From positions 153,149 through 217,148 of the forward strand of contig NW_006768807.1 in the NCBI RefSeq assembly GCF_000204055.1: 64,000 nt of DNA, written 5' to 3'. The stretch is from Melampsora larici-populina 98AG31 (Eukaryota > Basidiomycota > Pucciniomycetes > Pucciniales > Melampsoraceae). The notes below the pieces were generated by a model that was not told where the DNA came from, did no database searches, and was given only the letters and a program-made list of their open reading frames with translations. Below, in pieces: positions 1 through 10,371 of this stretch; position 1 is the stretch's first letter, and each line of letters begins with the position of its first letter. Both the position numbers and the translations under genes were made by a program.

Positions 1-448
1 TGACTGCCAAGAAGGCATTGAAAATGTTGAACACTTTCTTTTCATCTGCCAGAACCACGAACAACATCGAAACAAACTCGAACACGACTTACACGAATGT
101 TCCGCCAAACTGAACAAACGCATGCTTCATGACCCCAAATGCTTTAAAATCATAGCCAACTACTGCAACTCCACATGGAGATTCGCAAATCGATGGGTCT
201 GGGCGAAAGCCACCGACCAACCACTACCACCAAACAAAACCCAACCACCAGAATAGCTTTTTCTTTACCTCCCTACTTCATCGCACTATATCACCCTACC
301 CACTATCAAACATGTATACTAGATGAAACAGCCAACAGCAACCCTTTCCCCTGACACAGCCAGAGGGGTTTTACCGGTGCTGGACATATTAACAAGTGTT
401 TGATAGCCTAACGGCTACAAAAACACTTAAAACAATGAAAAAAAAAAG
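1..448 (+). mobile_element. 3' end of a Tad1-like LINE, cut by the window edge
   Basis: Frame 2 is open from base 2 to a stop at 254-256. It encodes the last 84 residues of a non-LTR retrotransposon ORF2. The C-x2-type cysteine and VEHFLFIC-type motif near the start matches the terminal motif of the more complete LINE at 36001-36606 (CETCKVKETSQHFLIFC). A 3' UTR of about 180 bp follows and ends in an A-run at 438-447, which I read as the retrotransposon tail. The rest of the element lies outside the window. Confidence 0.75.
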
Positions 449-486
449 GCCTTTTTGGTGGAGAGCCTCGCACAGGGATGCAGGTA

Positions 487-1012
487 CAGTTGCTCCAGTC
501 TAGTCACGACCAGACTCGCTCTGCAAAATCAAAATTTGATTACACAAGTTTACACACTGAACTCTTACTTACAAATCATGTGTAAAAAGTCATTTTTGGG
601 CTCTAAGGGGGGTGTTTGTGTCAGAAATGACTTGGTGAGTCAATCTGCTTGGCCAATTTTTTTTTATTTTTACAAACCTCCAACATTTGGGTCTAGGTAC
701 CTAATGGACCTAATATTAAGTCCTTAAGTACCTTACTTAAGTATTTAAATCCTTAGGTAGCCACTTAAGCTGTCACTTATGTACCTTAAGTAAGTAGGTG
801 GAGCACCTCTCATCACAACTCCTGGGGTACAGAACAGCATAGACTTGTATTTTTACAATACAAGGGTGAAGTATGCAGTGATAGAGTGAAGAAAAAGAAC
901 TTTCACCGAAAAAAACCCCTGCAAAATTTTTTTTGGGTATTACTGGGACCCCCCAACATTTGGGTCCCGGGGCCGGGGCCGGGCTCTGGTCGTGACTAGA
1001 CTGGAGCAACTG
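487..1012. mobile_element. Tc1/mariner-type MITE inside hAT-1
   Basis: Perfect 28-bp terminal inverted repeats (487-514 and 985-1012) begin CAGTTGCTCCAGTCTAGTC. A TA dinucleotide flanks each end (485-486 and 1013-1014), the target duplication typical of Tc1/mariner insertions. The 526-bp interior has no credible reading frame. It holds palindromic CTTAAG-rich sequence (about 718-800) and two copies of CCAACATTTGGGTC. The insertion separates the first 13 bases of the hAT-1 terminus from the rest of its subterminal region. Confidence 0.82.
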
Positions 1013-1454
1013 TATGAGTAGACTCGGACTCAGTCCGTCGGGTCCAGGTGCCAGAGACTCCAAAATGGTACTCCAAGTGTAAGTTACACTTTGAGTAACA
1101 TACTCAACCAATTTTTGGGGTCGAGAACAAAGTGAACAGCGGGACTCAATATGACCCGCAGTAGAAGCACAAGGCACTAAGAGTCTACTCATTCAGAGTA
1201 GGCTCATGTGCCTTTCGCTCGTGAGTACAAATTACTCATGAGGAAACTCACAACTTTGAGGGTATGCTCGCAAAGACGCGGGATGCACTTTAAATCTCAA
1301 GGTCACTTTGGGATCAATTGCAATTTCACTTCCAGGGCTCAGCACTTTGATTTAGAGCATTTGAATACGAGTGGGGATATAAGGGTCAGGATACAAATAT
1401 GTAATGTAAATAGACAATTGCTCTACATTTGGATGGAGGAATAAAAGACCCTCG

Positions 1455-3142
1455 TTATTCAACGTGCGGGGCGACGTTCCCCACAGGGACTGTAGCTTGC
1501 TCGTTTGCAAGCCAGTGTCGCACCAAAACCAGGTGGCAAATGATGTCCGTCTCTAGGCGACCTCGAGAAGGAACGGCGATGTTCCCGGAAATGGAGAACA
1601 CCCTCTCCACTGACGCGCCTGATGCCGCAATCGTCAGGTGTTGCAGCGCAATCTGGGCCAAGACTGGAAGGCCACCAGGTTTGGACATGCGCGGGAAATG
1701 AGAACAAACAAGGTCAGCATGTAATGCGTGAGATTACGAAGCGTAAACTCATAAAGACAGTGAGACTTACGGTCCAATATTCACCAATGGTCTCATTGGG
1801 GAGGACTGGTTCCTTGCCTCGTAGGTATCGAGTTACCTCGTCGGTTTCACGGTGGTTGTGGTTTTGAGGATGGATACTCGAGGTTCCCAGAAGGGTGTAA
1901 ATACCTTGCATATGCTTGTTCCCACGGGTTCGGGTTTCGGCCTCAGGTGGTGGTGAGTCATTGCCGCTTTCGGTGGGGCTGGGCTTCCAAAGTTCATACT
2001 CGTCTCGGAGGGAGCGTTTGGCAACAATCTCGACATCGAAGTGGTTTCGGAAGTCGGTGTCTCGACAGGCTGGGTCGAGGAGGGTAGCCACCAAAGTCTG
2101 GTGGTTAGCCTCCTCTCAAACCAAATACTTCACTAACTTGTCCTCAGCGCGTTTGCAAGCTCGTCCCCAAACACCAGGCACCTTCTGATTGGTCTGGAGG
2201 ACCTTCTGAAGGGCCCATAGGACAGGAAGCACATGTTGTTTAGTCGCTTCATTGGATTGGAAGATCTGGGTTGACGTTTCAAACATGTCTAGGATAGGCA
2301 TCATGTACTTGATGGTCGCCCAATCGGCGTCGGAAATGGCCAGTTTCGCGCGTTTTGGGTCAGAGGTGTACAGGTCCAGGGACTTCTTGAGCTCAAGGAT
2401 TTGTTTGACCTGGATGATGTCCAAACAAGTTACATAAGTAAAGAAGATCATCAAAATGAAATTTTGAAGCGAAGTTACTCGCAACATAGTAGAAATAATT
2501 CCATTGTGTTGGAGGGCAGCTGAGGGGAAGGGGAAGCGGATCGTGCACACTGTTGCGAATCTTGATGAACTCCTCAAGCTCTTGAGGGATTTTTCGAATA
2601 TGGGTGTCCAAGGCGCAGATTCGGCTAACGATAGTGGTGTTTTTTTTGCAAGAAGATATGACAGCTGTAGGCGATTCTTGAGGGCGAGTTTCAGACCCCG
2701 GGGTGACGTCTTCATGCATTGGTTGGCTGAAGTTAAATTCTTCTGGGGTGAGACCGTTTCCGGGTCTAGAGTCATCCATTTCACCACCTGGGTTTAAAGC
2801 AGCAGGGTCGTCATCGGTGTTGGGAGTAGGAAGCTCTTCGGGTTCGAAAGATAGTGGATTTTCAGCAAGTCCGGAGGTTTCAAAGGCTTCAAGATCGGCA
2901 TCGGTCAACTCCCCCATGCCATCAAGAAAGTCTTTAGCGACTAAATTGATGACATGGCACATGCAACCGTGGAAGAGAGATTCAAAGGGCCAGTGAATGC
3001 CAATTGTGGCATAGCGGTCGGATAAGAGCTTCACCATTGCTCGGTTAGACGATGCGTTGTCGCCGGTCACTGAGAAGTGATTGCGCAAGGGTGGGTAATT
3101 CGAGGCACTGCCAGCATAGATGCCTCGGGTTGAGAAATCCAA
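1455..3142 (-). pseudogene. hAT-1 transposase remnant (RNase H-like fold and dimerisation domain)
   Basis: Minus-strand pieces align along the hAT-2 transposase. 3142 to about 2490 covers TGDNASSNRAM and HGCMCHVINLVAKDFLDG. An exon from about 2411 covers the AISDADWATIKYMMPILDMFE region. The 3' exon (1455-1688) is the hAT dimerisation domain with the conserved GASVERVFSISGNIAVPSRG. An in-frame TGA at 2116-2118 replaces the cysteine codon TGT of hAT-2. Introns sit at about 2411-2490 and 1690-1785, at the same points as in hAT-2. The BED-finger exons are absent. In an intact element the product would bind terminal repeats and catalyse cut-and-paste transposition; this copy cannot. Confidence 0.8.
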
Positions 3143-3156
3143 GGCATCATTGGAGG

Positions 3157-3297
3157 CAAATCCTCGGACAGACCTTGTCCGAGGTTTTCGCCCAAGGTAT
3201 TTTTTTGCCCTGGAAATAACCTCGGATCAAAACCTCGGGAAGCTTCTGTCCGAGGTTTTGCATCCGAGGATACCTTGGATTTTGTAATCCGAGGTGA
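3157..3297. repeat. Small palindromic insertion rich in TCCGAGG
   Basis: About 140 bp contains at least six copies of CCTCGGA or its complement, several forming short hairpins (for example CCTCGGACAGACCTTGTCCGAGG read as two arms). It interrupts the stretch of hAT-1 just upstream of the TGDNASSNRAM motif. hAT-2 has no such repeats there. It may be a tiny non-autonomous element or a local expansion. Confidence 0.45.
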
Positions 3298-4899
3298 ATA
3301 TGTTGGCAGTGAGGGTGATGGCCAAAGTGATTGCAGGATTGGGTGTGACTAGGAGGGGACAATCGAAATCAAAGGGTGGGCTTGATAAAGGTGCTCGATG
3401 GTGGCGGTCCAAATAGATCATTGGTATATCGAAACCGGTGTCGGAATCTTGAATCGATATTGTGAATCCTATAGCGTGGTAAATTACTTCTCCTGCTTCC
3501 TACATAGATGAGTGTTTGGCTGAGTATTGTTGAGTGGAGACTCATCCAAACACGAATCGAGGTGGAACTGGGTAGTGGGTATTAGGGAGGGAGAGAGGGC
3601 GCACCTGAGTCCTGCGTAATCAATTTACGCAGGCAAGTGGGTTTTCCGATGTGGAGTACAGCTCATACTGTCTCCACATCGGGAGTCCCTGTACTGCGGT
3701 ACCGGGGCAAAACCCGTCCTGAGTGGGTGTCAGTAGAGTACACTCAGACTCACACCTGCATCCCTGGCCTCGCAGTCTTTATAAAACTTTTCTCCCTAAT
3801 TGTGAAATTTCTTGATTCAAAGAAATTTTTTGTGCGCCTCTGTTAGACGCACATATCCATCAAAAAAACACCGAGGAAGTCGGTCCAGGGATGCAGGTGT
3901 GAGTGCTACTCTACTCGGTTACTAGAAACCGGGTCCGAGGCACTCCACGTGAGTCCCGAAGTCAGCACGCTGAGACTGAGTGAAGTACTCAGACGAATTT
4001 GACGCCGGTTAAGGCTCAAGCCACAGCGACTCTGTTTAGACCCGACTACGAGTGCCAGGGCATAAACCCGACTCACTCAGGCGAAGTACTCCAATGGGAT
4101 ACTACTTCATCCGAGTAGACTCTCAAGCCAACTGAGAAGGGTTACTCATTACTCATGAGTGATCTGGCAGTGATCTGGCTCCTTAAAAAAACTCGGATTA
4201 AAGTCGTGGAAGATAAATTTGTAGTGATTTGCATTGACAAGGCTGATTTAGGGGATATTTTGTGTTGTTTGGTCAAACAGCGGAGACAGGACAGGCTTTT
4301 GATATGAAAGAATTTTTTTTTTGACACATTCAAGTCACGCTCACACCCGAAGCCACGAAGCCACGTGGCGCCATGCTCTCGGGCAGGGCGAGGGCCAGGG
4401 CGCAGGCCATGCCCTCGCCATGTCCTGAAGGCGCCGCATGGCCACTTCAGGGCCTGTAAACTTTGCGCCGATTGGGAGAAAGCAATCGGCTCTCATGATC
4501 ATGATTCGCGTCTGTCGATTGCTCGATCATAATCATCAGTCCACCAATCAGAAAAGGATTAGAAAGCTGCTTATCAGCATCAAAATCTGTAAGAAACTTA
4601 GAAAAAGCACACCACAGTCAATAGTTATCAAGCAGGAAGTTGAGCAATCAAGTTAGATTGCTGAAAGTTCTTGTTTGCTCATACCAGCATCTTCTATCTT
4701 CTTGAGCAAGTGAGTCACAATATGAGGTATCTGGATTGATCTTGAAAGTGAACAATCTTGGTGAAGACTTACGCTCTCAATTTCAAAAGGAGACTGAAAC
4801 AAAAACTTCGAGTAGGTGTATGTACATTAGAAGTTTGATCAAACAGAAAGAGATTTTGGAAACCGAGTCAGATCGAGAGATCTTGGTTAACACAAAAAA

Positions 4900-5010
4900 A
4901 AGAAAGTCGATCAGAACTTTGCAATCGATCAGAATTTGTGATTGATCAGAATTTGCGATCGATCAGAAGTTTGAGATCGATCAGAGGTTTGAATCAGAAG
5001 TTTGAGACAA
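4900..5010. repeat. Degenerate tandem repeat with GATCGATCAGAA core
   Basis: About five imperfect copies of a unit near 20 bp, each with the core GATCGATCAGAA or GATTGATCAGAA, lie just downstream of the hAT-5 coding remnant. Confidence 0.6.
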
Positions 5011-5028
5011 GATGAATTTCGTAAAGAT

Positions 5029-5650
5029 TCATGGAAACACTTTCATCCAGCTCTTCAAGCACACTTGTTCCATGAGGGTGTAAGTTTTCATTGCGCATCT
5101 GGAGTCGTCCATGACACGACCCGCGGAAGAAAACGAGCTTTCCGAAGGGACACTTGTTGCCGGAATGGCAAGTATGGCTTGTGCAAGCTTTGTCAGGTGA
5201 GGATATTCTGAACAATTGAGCTCCCAGTAGGGGATATAAAAAAAGACTTGATATTTGGATTCACAAGTAACAAGAGCTTCTGAAATGCATCTGAGCTGAC
5301 AAATTGAAAGGGCATCTCATCTTCTACGCACATCTTGACCAGCATTTTCTTGAAAGAATCAGGTGTCAAAGGTTCCTAAAACAAGAATGACTCAAGATAT
5401 CAGCTTGTGGCACCCAAAAATGAAATGCCACACCAAAATATAACTATAAACAAACCACTTTGGATGCTCCCTCAGTCTGCTGGCGGAATTTTTTGTTTGA
5501 TGACATTCTATGAATTTGTTCGAGATGACGACTGAGTGATTTAGTTGAACCTTTTGTATCTTCAGTTATTTCACTCAAACATAAATCACCGGCTGAATGC
5601 TGAGAAGGAAGCTGGCAGACAAATTTGATCTTCCTATCTATGATAGAAGG
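5029..5650 (-). pseudogene. hAT-5 transposase deletion derivative (BED finger joined to dimerisation domain)
   Basis: On the minus strand, about 5650-5450 encodes a likely BED-type finger end, STKSLSRHLEQIHRM, with the two histidines. A second exon begins at 5375 after a TTTTAG acceptor and reads a conserved hAT block containing DEMPFQFVSSDAFQKLL. A third segment (about 5215-5029), in another frame, is a dimerisation domain containing LAIPATSVPSESSFSSAGRVM and ends in TGA at 5029-5031. The whole catalytic middle is missing. The copy could only have moved using a transposase supplied by another element. The gap at 5663-5803 hides the upstream part. Confidence 0.65.
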
Positions 5651-5662
5651 TTCAAAGTATGG

Positions 5663-5803
5663 NNNNNNNNNNNNNNNNNNNNNNNNNNNNNNNNNNNNNN
5701 NNNNNNNNNNNNNNNNNNNNNNNNNNNNNNNNNNNNNNNNNNNNNNNNNNNNNNNNNNNNNNNNNNNNNNNNNNNNNNNNNNNNNNNNNNNNNNNNNNNN
5801 NNN
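5663..5803. other. Assembly gap (141 N)
   Basis: Run of unknown bases inside hAT-5. Confidence 0.99.
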
Positions 5804-6152
5804 AGGAGAACTGAGGTTGTTTCTCCTTGAAAGTTGGAGATCAGAGCTTCTAGATAATTGTGACATAATGAAAATGAAGTATGTTTCAGGCTCCAGTGTG
5901 TTTCAAACTTCACGTGTTGCAGTGTGTGGAGTTTCATCCAACCCAGCCTCCACGTGGCGCCATGGTATAGCCCCGGCTGAGCAGGGCCCTTACCACGGCG
6001 CCACGTGGAGGCTCTGTCTATCAAGGGCTAGAGCAGGGCATGCCATACCGGGTGCAGGCCATGGCCTCCGCCATGGCCCTGGGCCCTGAAAAAAGCACCG
6101 GGTGTGAGCGTGACATTCAAGTAACAAAACAGTAGCAAAAAATTCAAGTTCC

Positions 6153-9070
6153 CTAATTGCTTGGACCTATATCAATGGTAGCTTGATAGTTCATAAGCCA
6201 GTGCCTAACTAACACCAAGTGGCAAATGACCTCCGTGTTGAGACGACCTCTTGATGGGACTGCGATGTTACCAGATATGGAAAACACCCGCTCAACTGAT
6301 GCGGCAGCAGCTGCTATGGTGAGATGCTCAAGGGCAATCTCAGATAAAATCGGTAGGGCACCTGTCTGACCCATGCGCTGAAAAGGATGAGTTTGTCAGT
6401 ATTGTATCGTATTGAACAAAGTGTGACTAAGCCTTATACTCACCTTCCAAAACTGCCCAATCGTCTCATTGGGCAGAGCAGGATGATGCCCATTAAAGTA
6501 CCTATCAATCTCGTCCATATCTTCAAACGAGTTGCTGGTCGGAATCATTGATGAGGTGCCCAAGATGGAATAAATGTCCTTGAGGGTCTTGACGGCAGGC
6601 TTTTGCTTTTTTTTTCCCGCATCGGTAGGGGCTGGGTCAGCTGAGCTAGGATTGGTTGGTTCAGGTTTCCTGAGGTCATACTCATCGCGAAGACATCGTT
6701 TTGCATTGACTTCAACTGGGATCCAAGCCGGATCCCGGCGAAAAGGTAAATCTCGATATTCCGGCTCGAGGAGTGCTGAAACTAGGGATTGATGATTACT
6801 GTCTTCACAAGAGAGGTACTTAACCAACTTTTCTTCGGCACGTTGAGCAGCTCGACCCCAGGCCCCTGGGACCGCTCCATTCTTCTGGAGGACCTTTTGA
6901 AGGGCCCAGAGGACCGGTAAAACACTTTGTTTGGTTGGTTCATTTGCTTGAAAGATTTGGGTAGCTGACTCAAACATTTCGAGGATCGGCTTCATATACT
7001 CGATTGTTGCCCAATCGGCCTTGAAAATTGCCAGTTTGGCGCGCTGAGGCTCCGCGGTATACATTTCAAGGGATTTCCTCAACTTGAGGGATCGCTTGAC
7101 CTGTAGGAACCAATAGATTACACTTAGTGAAGGGAAAGATGAAAAATGGGAAGGAGGATAGGTAATGCAGTGAGAAAACTTTGAGACTTACAACATAGTA
7201 AAAGTAGTTCCAGCAAGTAGTGGGACAGTTCAGAGGAAGGAGGATGGGATCGCCGACACTGTTTTGGATATTGACAAAGGCCTCCAACTCTTGTGGGCTC
7301 TTTCGAATGTGCGTGTCCAACGCTCGGAATCGGCTGACCACAGTGGATTTCTTCTGGCGTGCAGATACATTGGCTGTTGGTGATTCTTGAGTCGCTTGAG
7401 GCTCTTGAGTACCTTGAGTTCCATCAATGTTGAATAACTGATCAAAGTCGACTTGAGTAAAATCTGGTTCTTCTTCCTGAGTGTCTTGATCCACTTGAGA
7501 TTCAGCTTGAGTGGAAGAGCCTTCGGTGGGTTCCTTATCATTCCAGGGCAGCTCTTCGGGTTCGAAAGACCATTGCGTTTCAGCGAGTCCTGACGATTCA
7601 TAAGCCTCAAGGTCGGCCTCAGTAAGTTCGCCCATCCCTTCAAGGAAGTCTCTTGCAACTAGATTGATTACATGGCATAGACATCCATGGAATCTTGATT
7701 TGGCCGGCCAGTGAATCCCTTTTCGAGCGTATCGTTCAGATAAGAGCCGGGCCATAGCTCTGTTCGAAGAAGCATTGTCGGCAGTAAGGGAGAAGTGATT
7801 ATTGCGAATACCTATGTGGTCAAGAGACTCCAAATACACCTTGGTGAGATTCTCCGCGGTATGTTTGCCCTCCAGTTTCTGATTACATACCAGTCTTCAT
7901 TAGTGTTTGATGAATGCCTAGCTGAAGATAACAAAAACTTACCTATGAATCATAGGAGGCACAACCCAAAATGAACGAAGCGATGATCAAGAATGAATCA
8001 TAGGAGGAGGCGCCATACAAAACAAACGAAGCAAGGATCGAGAAAGCAAAGAGAGTGAAATGATCAGTACACTGATATCACTAATGTTTAAGGTTAAATC
8101 ACTAGCTGACCTTAAAAGCTACAAGTCTTCGGCAGAACTTTCCGTCTGCATTGAAGAAAAATCCATTGATTGCCATGTAGGTGTGAGAATAGTCCGGGCT
8201 CGTCCAGCAGTCGGTAGCAGTTGATACGGATCCAGGAACATTTGCAATCTCATCAATCAACTGTCGCTCCAAATCAAGGAACAATCCTTCGGCATCGGCC
8301 TTGATACCCAAACGACCGGGCCAATAGAATGACGGGCTGATGGCACAGAGAGCTGCCTGCATTAAATCGCCCTCGAAGATCGAGAATGGCAGGTTTTTGC
8401 TGATAACTGCTCCAATGAGCAACATGTGGAGCTGTTTCTTGCGAGCGGCGGCAATCGCAGGGTCTTCATCCGGGGGGATGCTTCCGGGAGCACGACGGAA
8501 CCAAGCGGCAGGGAGGCCAGGGCAAACTCGACGATGCTTGTGGAGGTTTGAGTTCGGACGCCCTGTGATTGAGCACTCAGCACTGAGTGTGAGAGATTAC
8601 TGGTAAGTAATAGAACTCGACGTTGTTGAGGAGGTCACTTACGGGCAATGTAGGCAGGGGTACACCTTCAAGATTTCCCCTTTGGCGTTATCCTGGTGTA
8701 CCCTTGGTTCCTGGGTGAGAAAGTCCATCAGCGTGATAATCATACAAGGAAAGAGACCAAAAACAGAAACACTCACGTCAAAATAAAGATAGACATCCGA
8801 ACGGTGCCTGATGGTCGGGACCGAGTCCAATTCCAGCTCCTCTTCGTCTCAAATGACAAAACTACTAGGGCGGGAGGACACCAGGTTGGTGCCAGAGCTG
8901 CCGCCGATTTGAGTAGAGGATGAGGCCGTACGCAACGATGAGGTTGAACGCGGAGTCGAAGTCAAACGGGGAGAGGTTGTCGTGCTAGTAGAGGCAGCTT
9001 GGTGATTAGGTCGACGAGCATAGGGTGAGACCTTGGGGGTCGCAGGAGGTAGGGTAGGGAAACGAGGCAT
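6153..9070 (-). pseudogene. hAT-2 transposase, six exons, one premature stop
   Basis: Six exons can be spliced in one frame: 9070-8777, 8710-8643, 8582-8111, 7878-7192, 7100-6444 and 6377-6153 (801 codons including the stop). All have GT-AG introns, although the donor after 8111 is GTCAGC. The BED zinc finger is split across exons 2 and 3: CLHC at the end of exon 2, then LHKHR in exon 3. The catalytic fold carries WTSPDYSHTYMAI, TADNASSNRAM and HGCLCHVINLVARDF. The C-terminus is the dimerisation domain AASVERVFSISGNIAVPSRG. The only break I see is TGA at 8849-8851 (codon 74), before DEEELELDS. It is otherwise intact and recently active-looking. An upstream exon-like reading frame (9407-9210, ending TLDFR before GTGAGC) may belong to the transcript. 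Confidence 0.85.
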
Positions 9071-9534
9071 AGTTCTAAAGAGGTAATCCGTTGGTCTGGA
9101 AATTGATGAGAAGCACGGAACAAAGGGAAATTTCAGAGCAAGAATCAATAATCGATCGTAATGAAATAATTGGAGGAATAGCGACAAGGTAGGAGGATAT
9201 TTGAGCTCACCTGAAGTCCAATGTCCACTCGAGGGCTCCGAGATTTTTCATTGCATCGGAATTGACCCACGTCAGCGCCGGTAGCCAGAGCTCGAGGTGG
9301 CCATCGTGCTGAGCCATAGGTGGGGCCAAAGAGAGGGTAGATCGTTTGAGATATTGAAACTTGAAGCCACACCGTTGTGGATGGTCATTCACGACCCAAA
9401 TTGCCACCTGTTAAGCCTTCCAGAAGTTGGTCGAGGTGATATCGAAGAGAGGTGGGCTTGTCCAAAAAGGCGAAGTTGTTTGGAGAAAGGGTTCATTTGA
9501 ATCCCATTAGGATATCATATTGGATATCCTAGTC

Positions 9535-9571
9535 CACCTTGTTTGGATGAGGTACTCATCCAAACAAGGTG
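9535..9571. repeat. Perfect 17-bp-arm hairpin in hAT-2 5' region
   Basis: CACCTTGTTTGGATGAG, then GTA, then its exact reverse complement. It lies about 210 bp from the hAT-2 terminus. A decayed relative lies at the matching place in hAT-1 (about 3510-3552). Confidence 0.8.
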
Positions 9572-10080
9572 CGTGCTTGTTCTGGTTTAGTGTGAGTATT
9601 GGGCGCAGAGGAGGGGGCGCACTTGAGTATTACATACTCATACATTCCCAGATGTGAGTTACACATCTGGGCTGTACAACTCAGTAAACAAAAATTGAGG
9701 AATCAGGTACTCAGCCACGGGGCGAAAACAATGGAAAGTGGGTGTGAGATGGGTACACTCATACTCACACCTGCATCCCTGAGTCGGTCCCCTCCCTTCC
9801 ATTTTGGCTCTAGAAGTTGGACATTTCTGACCCCTGTGTCCCTGTATTTGTATGTAACACTAATTTACACACATGTTATTGCGACGAGAATGACACAGAT
9901 CACTCAAAATTCACCAACTTTTGGAGCAAAAATCTAAGGGAGGGGCTGGACTTCCTCGGTATTTTTTTTGATAGATTTGTGCGTCGAAGAGAGGCGCATA
10001 AAAACTTTCTTTGGACCAAGAAATTTCACAATCGGGTGAAAAAGTTTTATAAGGACTGCGAGGGCCTCCACCAAAAAGGC

Positions 10081-10371
10081 TTGACCCTCACAGGCCAGGA
10101 GAGCCTTCGTTGTCCTGAGTCCTTGCTGGGGCTCGGTCGCGAGCAACAGCGTGGGACTCTGATGAGTTTAAAAAAGACCATATTTGGCCTATCTCGACTT
10201 GCACGTAGAGAATTGCCCAAGCTAAGTATGTGTTTGGGGGTAGCAGCTGTGGATAAAAATACCCCAAATCTACGTACAGCACGGTTTACGGCACGCGGCT
10301 GGGGATGCTCTCATCCCCTCCAACTACGTAGCCAACTTCATCCACCAAACCCACACGCCACGCTCACTACT
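10081..10371. other. Non-coding stretch between the nested stack and the next gene
   Basis: No recognisable gene. A reading frame crosses this stretch from the fold-back element, but its N-terminal half is fold-back sequence and not credible as protein. Confidence 0.5.

Larger units (their letters stand above)
473..3766 (-). mobile_element. hAT-1 transposon with internal deletion
   Basis: Both ends carry the inverted 13-mer CAGGGATGCAGGT. The flanks carry a perfect 8-bp duplication, GCCTCGCA, at 465-472 and 3767-3774, as expected for the hAT superfamily. The transposase remnants read on the minus strand. Compared with hAT-2 in the same window, the 5' exons coding for the BED finger are missing, so this copy is internally deleted. 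It also contains a younger MITE near its left end. Confidence 0.88.
4335..6113 (-). mobile_element. hAT-5, a deleted hAT nested in hAT-2
   Basis: Inverted termini TCACGCTCACACCCG and a perfect 8-bp duplication, CATTCAAG, at 4327-4334 and 6114-6121, mark the ends. Subterminal sequence is CpG- and GC-rich, with the CACGTGGCGCCATG motif at both ends. A near-perfect 20-bp inverted repeat of this motif lies at 5946-5965 and 5993-6012. The interior keeps only the two extremes of a transposase gene. About 141 bases are unknown (gap). It sits 3' of the hAT-2 stop codon and does not break that gene. Confidence 0.82.
3886..9781 (-). mobile_element. hAT-2 transposon, full length, with perfect 8-bp TSD
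   Basis: The ends share the 19-bp inverted terminus CAGGGATGCAGGTGTGAGT. A perfect 8-bp TSD, AGTCGGTC, lies at 3878-3885 and 9782-9789. The transposase gene runs on the minus strand (9070 to 6153). Without the nested hAT-5 (4335-6113) the element is about 4.1 kb. Subterminal regions are rich in GAGTACTC-like motifs. hAT-1 shares the first 13 terminal bases, the coding sequence and intron positions, so both belong to one family. Confidence 0.92.
449..10080. mobile_element. Fold-back (long inverted repeat) element split by two hAT insertions
   Basis: Three separated pieces form one element of about 426 bp: 449-472, 3775-3885 and 9790-10080. The right arm (about 9900-10080) is the reverse complement of the two left pieces plus 9790-9830. 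Shared landmarks are GCCTTTTTGGTGGAG, CCTCGCAGT, TTATAAAACTTTT and CCGAGGAAGT. hAT-1 sits in the first split and hAT-2 in the second, so this is the oldest layer of the stack. No coding capacity is seen in it. Its own TSD was not identified; the left end abuts the LINE A-run. Confidence 0.7.

Noticed and set aside
1429..2797. Several plus-strand reading frames
   Set aside because: They are antisense to the hAT-1 transposase exons.
4335..6113. Mutator-like element with 10-bp TSD (ACATTCAAGT)
   Set aside because: The ends can equally be placed to give an 8-bp TSD, and the interior codes for hAT transposase remnants, so hAT is preferred.
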